A stretch of 23,303 bases of DNA. Source: a virus. Every line of letters begins with the position of its first letter. Position 1 is the stretch's first letter. Where the stretch lies: positions 1 through 23,303 of IMG/VR virus record IMGVR_UViG_3300013126_005785. One strand, given 5' to 3'. Made by a program: the position numbers and the translations under genes. Of the stretch, positions 21,397-23,303 are shown piece after piece. The notes beneath the pieces are model-generated. The model did not search any database, was not told the origin of the DNA, and worked only from the letters and a program-made list of their open reading frames with translations.

Positions 21397-22736
21397 GATG
21401 CCTCACTATTCTCGTCGCTTTCTGGATCTTCATCATCCGGTTTGTTTTCTTCCGGCTTGGAATTTGGACGTGCTTCCAGATCAATTTCTGTTTCCATCGA
21501 ATATTTACTTCCGCCGAAACGGGAGACAGCGACTTCCGCGGGATCTAAAACACCGCGATCGAGATAAACAGCGTCAGCCTGGGCGACTTTGAGCCGGATG
21601 TCGGATTCTTCATTGTCGTCAAGCTGCCAGAGCGAATCGAAATCAACGCCAATATCCTTGGGGATACCAGAATTTAGTTTTCTAGTGACGTTGAGAAGCT
21701 TAGGGGCAAGATATTCCTGTCGTTGAGAATCGACGTAGTCATACCAGGCAGTGGTTGTAGAATTGCCCGTGGCGTTTGAACCTTCAGGGCTTTCACCAAG
21801 AAGTTTTGTGTGGGGAATATCGGTTTGTGCAACAAGGTTTGTGCCCGCGGCTTTCAAGAGGTCGGGCATTCCGGTGACTGTGCGCGATTTTTCTTCGTAG
21901 GTTTCAGATTCGTCAATGATCAGGGAGCGAATGACGGACTTGGAGTAATTGGCGAGCTCAACGCGCTCGCGGATTTGATCTTCTTTCCCTGCGGCCACAA
22001 GCTCTGCGAGGTTTCGCATCTTGAAGACGCCCACGTTGAAATCTTGAAGGATGGCGGCCGAGGAATCGTGGCTAGTTTGATAGTTTCGGATGACGTTGTA
22101 CGGACGCGTGAGAACGGAATCGTGCCAATAGCCATTTTCAGTAAAAAGCCTTCGTGGAAGTTTTGCTCCGTGAAAGAGTTCGAGCCGGGAAATATGAACG
22201 ACCAATAAGTTGAGATCAGCGCTTCCGGTCTGGATCACGTTCAGCCGGTAAAGGGTCGGCATTCGAAAGGTTGGCGACAAAGGATTCATGTCGAGCGAAG
22301 TGGGATCCGCTTGGAGCTCGAAACGGTTGAGCACCTGGAGGGCGACAACTTCTTCGCCATCCCGCATGGGCTCATTCATGCCCTCGGTGCCCTTGCTGAA
22401 ATAAACGATAGCCGATCCACCGTATTGGCGGGCCTGCTTCCAAGCTTCACGGCATTTATTTTTAGCGTCGAGACCTTTGAGTCGTGCGATATAGGTATCG
22501 GATTTCGGCTTTTCTACACCGGAATAGCACCAGTCTTTTCGAAGGGCCTCTTCGGGAAGAAGGTCAACGATCCTGGCGGCCATTCCGTCGGAAGCATAGA
22601 GGTGCTCAAAGAAAATTTCATCATGGCGGTGCCAGAGGGCTTGGGCTGCTGTTCGTTTGTCTTTTCCGCGTGCGCCAAGGCCGGTGATGAGGTTTAGCCA
22701 ACCATCCAGGCGCGCGACAAAGGTTTTTTTGTCCAT
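21393..22736 (-). CDS. Portal protein (DUF1073 / HI1409-like)
   Basis: A 447-aa portal subunit if started at the ATG at 22736 (MDKKTFVARLDGWLNLITGL). The open frame extends back to 22865, but those 43 codons run through the recurring regulatory element and look non-coding. Family features: MAARIVDLLPEEALRKDWCY, ARQYGGSAIVYFSKG, VLNRFELQADPTS, VVHISRLELFHGAKLPRRLF, RNYQTSHDSSAAILQDFNVG and TKLLGESPEGSNATGNSTTT with YYD-like WYDYVDSQRQ. These are typical of DUF1073 portals. The tail is acidic. No good ribosome site is visible, so the start is uncertain; TTG four codons upstream is an alternative. No terminase lies upstream in this window. Confidence 0.85.
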   Translation of the reverse strand: MDKKTFVARLDGWLNLITGLGARGKDKRTAAQALWHRHDEIFFEHLYASDGMAARIVDLLPEEALRKDWCYSGVEKPKSDTYIARLKGLDAKNKCREAWKQARQYGGSAIVYFSKGTEGMNEPMRDGEEVVALQVLNRFELQADPTSLDMNPLSPTFRMPTLYRLNVIQTGSADLNLLVVHISRLELFHGAKLPRRLFTENGYWHDSVLTRPYNVIRNYQTSHDSSAAILQDFNVGVFKMRNLAELVAAGKEDQIRERVELANYSKSVIRSLIIDESETYEEKSRTVTGMPDLLKAAGTNLVAQTDIPHTKLLGESPEGSNATGNSTTTAWYDYVDSQRQEYLAPKLLNVTRKLNSGIPKDIGVDFDSLWQLDDNEESDIRLKVAQADAVYLDRGVLDPAEVAVSRFGGSKYSMETEIDLEARPNSKPEENKPDDEDPESDENSEAS

Positions 22737-22765
22737 CCACTCATTCAATCGCCCTAGCGTTGAAA

Positions 22766-22789
22766 TTTCACCGTTTAGTCTTCGACATG
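22766..22789 (-). promoter_or_regulatory. Recurring upstream element (before portal gene)
   Basis: On the minus strand the site runs CATGTCGAAGAC then TAAACGGTGAAA, 20 of 24 identical to the copy before the DUF2213 gene. It lies 30 bases before the portal ATG and opens the whole structural gene run. No good sigma-70 pair is evident around it, so a phage-specific activator site or promoter is possible. Confidence 0.5.
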
Positions 22790-22873
22790 ACAAAAAGCGG
22801 ACGGCAAATTCATGCAGCATAAACTGGAGTCGCCACGAGGCAGTGCAGCAAAAAGTTGTGTTCAATAGTTGGC

Positions 22874-22902
22874 TTGCGCTAATACCCCCCAGGGGGTATA
22901 GA
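22874..22902 (+). promoter_or_regulatory. Probable csoR promoter
   Basis: TTGCGC (22874-22879) and TATAGA (22897-22902) form a plausible -35/-10 pair with a 17-base spacer. The CsoR-type operator fills most of that spacer and runs into the -10, so bound repressor would block RNA polymerase. The csoR start is 38 bases past the -10. Confidence 0.6.
22883..22898. promoter_or_regulatory. CsoR-type operator palindrome
   Basis: TACCCCC and GGGGGTA form a perfect inverted repeat around a CA centre; one further A/T pair extends it to 8-2-8. This G-tract palindrome flanked by TA is the known form of CsoR operators. It lies 42 bases upstream of the CsoR-family gene, so copper-responsive autoregulation is likely. 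It could also act on the divergent phage side. Confidence 0.85.
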
Positions 22903-22940
22903 TATCTTACGAGCTCTATTTAAAAAGGACGCCGAGAAGA

Positions 22941-23303
22941 ATGATGCCGAAGAGCGACAAATCTACAAAACCGGAGAGACGACAAAGGGCCAACCATTGC
23001 GCGGATCATGCGAGAGATTCAATCGCTTCTGAGCATCCCGATTATCGAGCATTGTTACCAAGACTCCGACGGGTGGAAGGTCAAATTTCTGGAATTCAGA
23101 GAATGATTTCTGATGGGAGATACTGCGTCGATATCCTCATTCAGTTTCAGGCTGTTGCTTCAGCTCTGCGTGCAATCGAAAGTTCTATTTTTGAAACGCA
23201 TCTCAAAGGATGCGTCACAGATGCGATGGCATCAAAAAATTCAGCGGAAATGGAAAAGAAGACGCAAGAGCTGATGAGCCTGATTTTCAAAAGATTGGAG
23301 TAA
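22941..23303 (+). CDS. csoR: CsoR-family metal-sensing transcriptional repressor
   Basis: A 120-aa all-helical repressor of the CsoR/RcnR (DUF156) family. The core is YRALLPRLRRVEGQISGIQR, MISDGRYCVDILIQFQAVAS and FETHLKGCVTDAM. C62, H87 and C91 have the spacing of the Cu(I) ligands of CsoR (C-x24-H-x3-C), with Y61 next to C62; this favours copper over the nickel, formaldehyde or persulfide branches. The N-terminal 33 residues extend beyond the usual core and include NHCADHARD with extra H and C residues. A CsoR-type operator overlaps its promoter. AAGGA is upstream of paired ATG codons at 22941 and 22944. It is the only plus-strand gene, and no copper ATPase is in view, so its target operon must lie to the right or elsewhere. 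Confidence 0.9.
   Translation: MMPKSDKSTKPERRQRANHCADHARDSIASEHPDYRALLPRLRRVEGQISGIQRMISDGRYCVDILIQFQAVASALRAIESSIFETHLKGCVTDAMASKNSAEMEKKTQELMSLIFKRLE

Noticed and set aside
1-22736. CRISPR array, tRNA genes or insertion sequence
   Set aside because: I saw no regularly spaced repeats, cloverleaf sequences or transposase motifs; the window is densely coded with structural genes.
22737-22865. Longer portal reading frame starting at 22865
   Set aside because: The extra 43 codons cross a copy of the recurring regulatory element, lack family similarity and contain a cysteine-rich unlikely N-terminus; the MDKKTFVARL start fits portal proteins better.

Overview
The window is the late (structural, adhesion and lysis) region of a contractile-tailed phage, most likely a prophage. 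It is transcribed entirely on the minus strand, from about 22.79 kb down to position 1. A single plus-strand, bacterial-type copper-sensor gene (CsoR family) occupies the right edge. Gram-negative targets are suggested by a lipoprotein and several membrane proteins in the lysis cassette, an M15 peptidase endolysin and an LPS-type (GT9) glycosyltransferase. I cannot name the host species. Base composition looks close to 50% GC throughout. I see no tRNA, rRNA, CRISPR array or insertion sequence, and no gap over 300 bases without a gene.

Layout in transcription order, right to left. Head: portal (DUF1073), Mu F-like head morphogenesis protein, DUF2213 protease with a scaffold-like C-terminal half that may also be started internally, cement protein, DUF2184 major capsid protein, an unrecognised 158-aa protein. 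Neck: DUF4054 connector, HK97 gp10/Mu gpG-like protein, head-closure protein, tail terminator. Tail: DUF3383 sheath, DUF3277 tube, a tail assembly chaperone with a -1 frameshifted extension, tape measure. Baseplate: Dit-like protein, Pam3-plug-like protein, hub, gp138-like spike, gp25-like wedge, gpJ-like wedge, DUF2612 protein. Host contact: a fibre protein and a 538-aa RCC1-type propeller. Then a GT9 glycosyltransferase and a SAM methyltransferase. Lysis: two small membrane proteins, a hydrophobic protein, an overlapping lipoprotein, and the endolysin (peptidoglycan-binding plus M15 domain).

Most neighbouring genes overlap by 1 to 11 bases (ATGA, GTGA, TTGA junctions), so they are translationally coupled. 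The few real gaps carry a recurring element of about 24 bp on the coding strand: before the portal, before the DUF2213 gene, before the glycosyltransferase, and, more weakly, before the lysis cassette. I read these as candidate late promoters or activator sites.

The clearest discovery is a canonical T-TTT-TTA slippery heptamer near the 3' end of the tail chaperone gene. The -1 frame after it stays open for 79 codons and stops inside the tape measure start codon. Other notable points are the RCC1 propeller at the adhesin position, a possible nested scaffold start, an Ig-like domain inserted in the baseplate J protein, absence of any terminase upstream of the portal, and a near-perfect CsoR operator filling the spacer of the csoR promoter.
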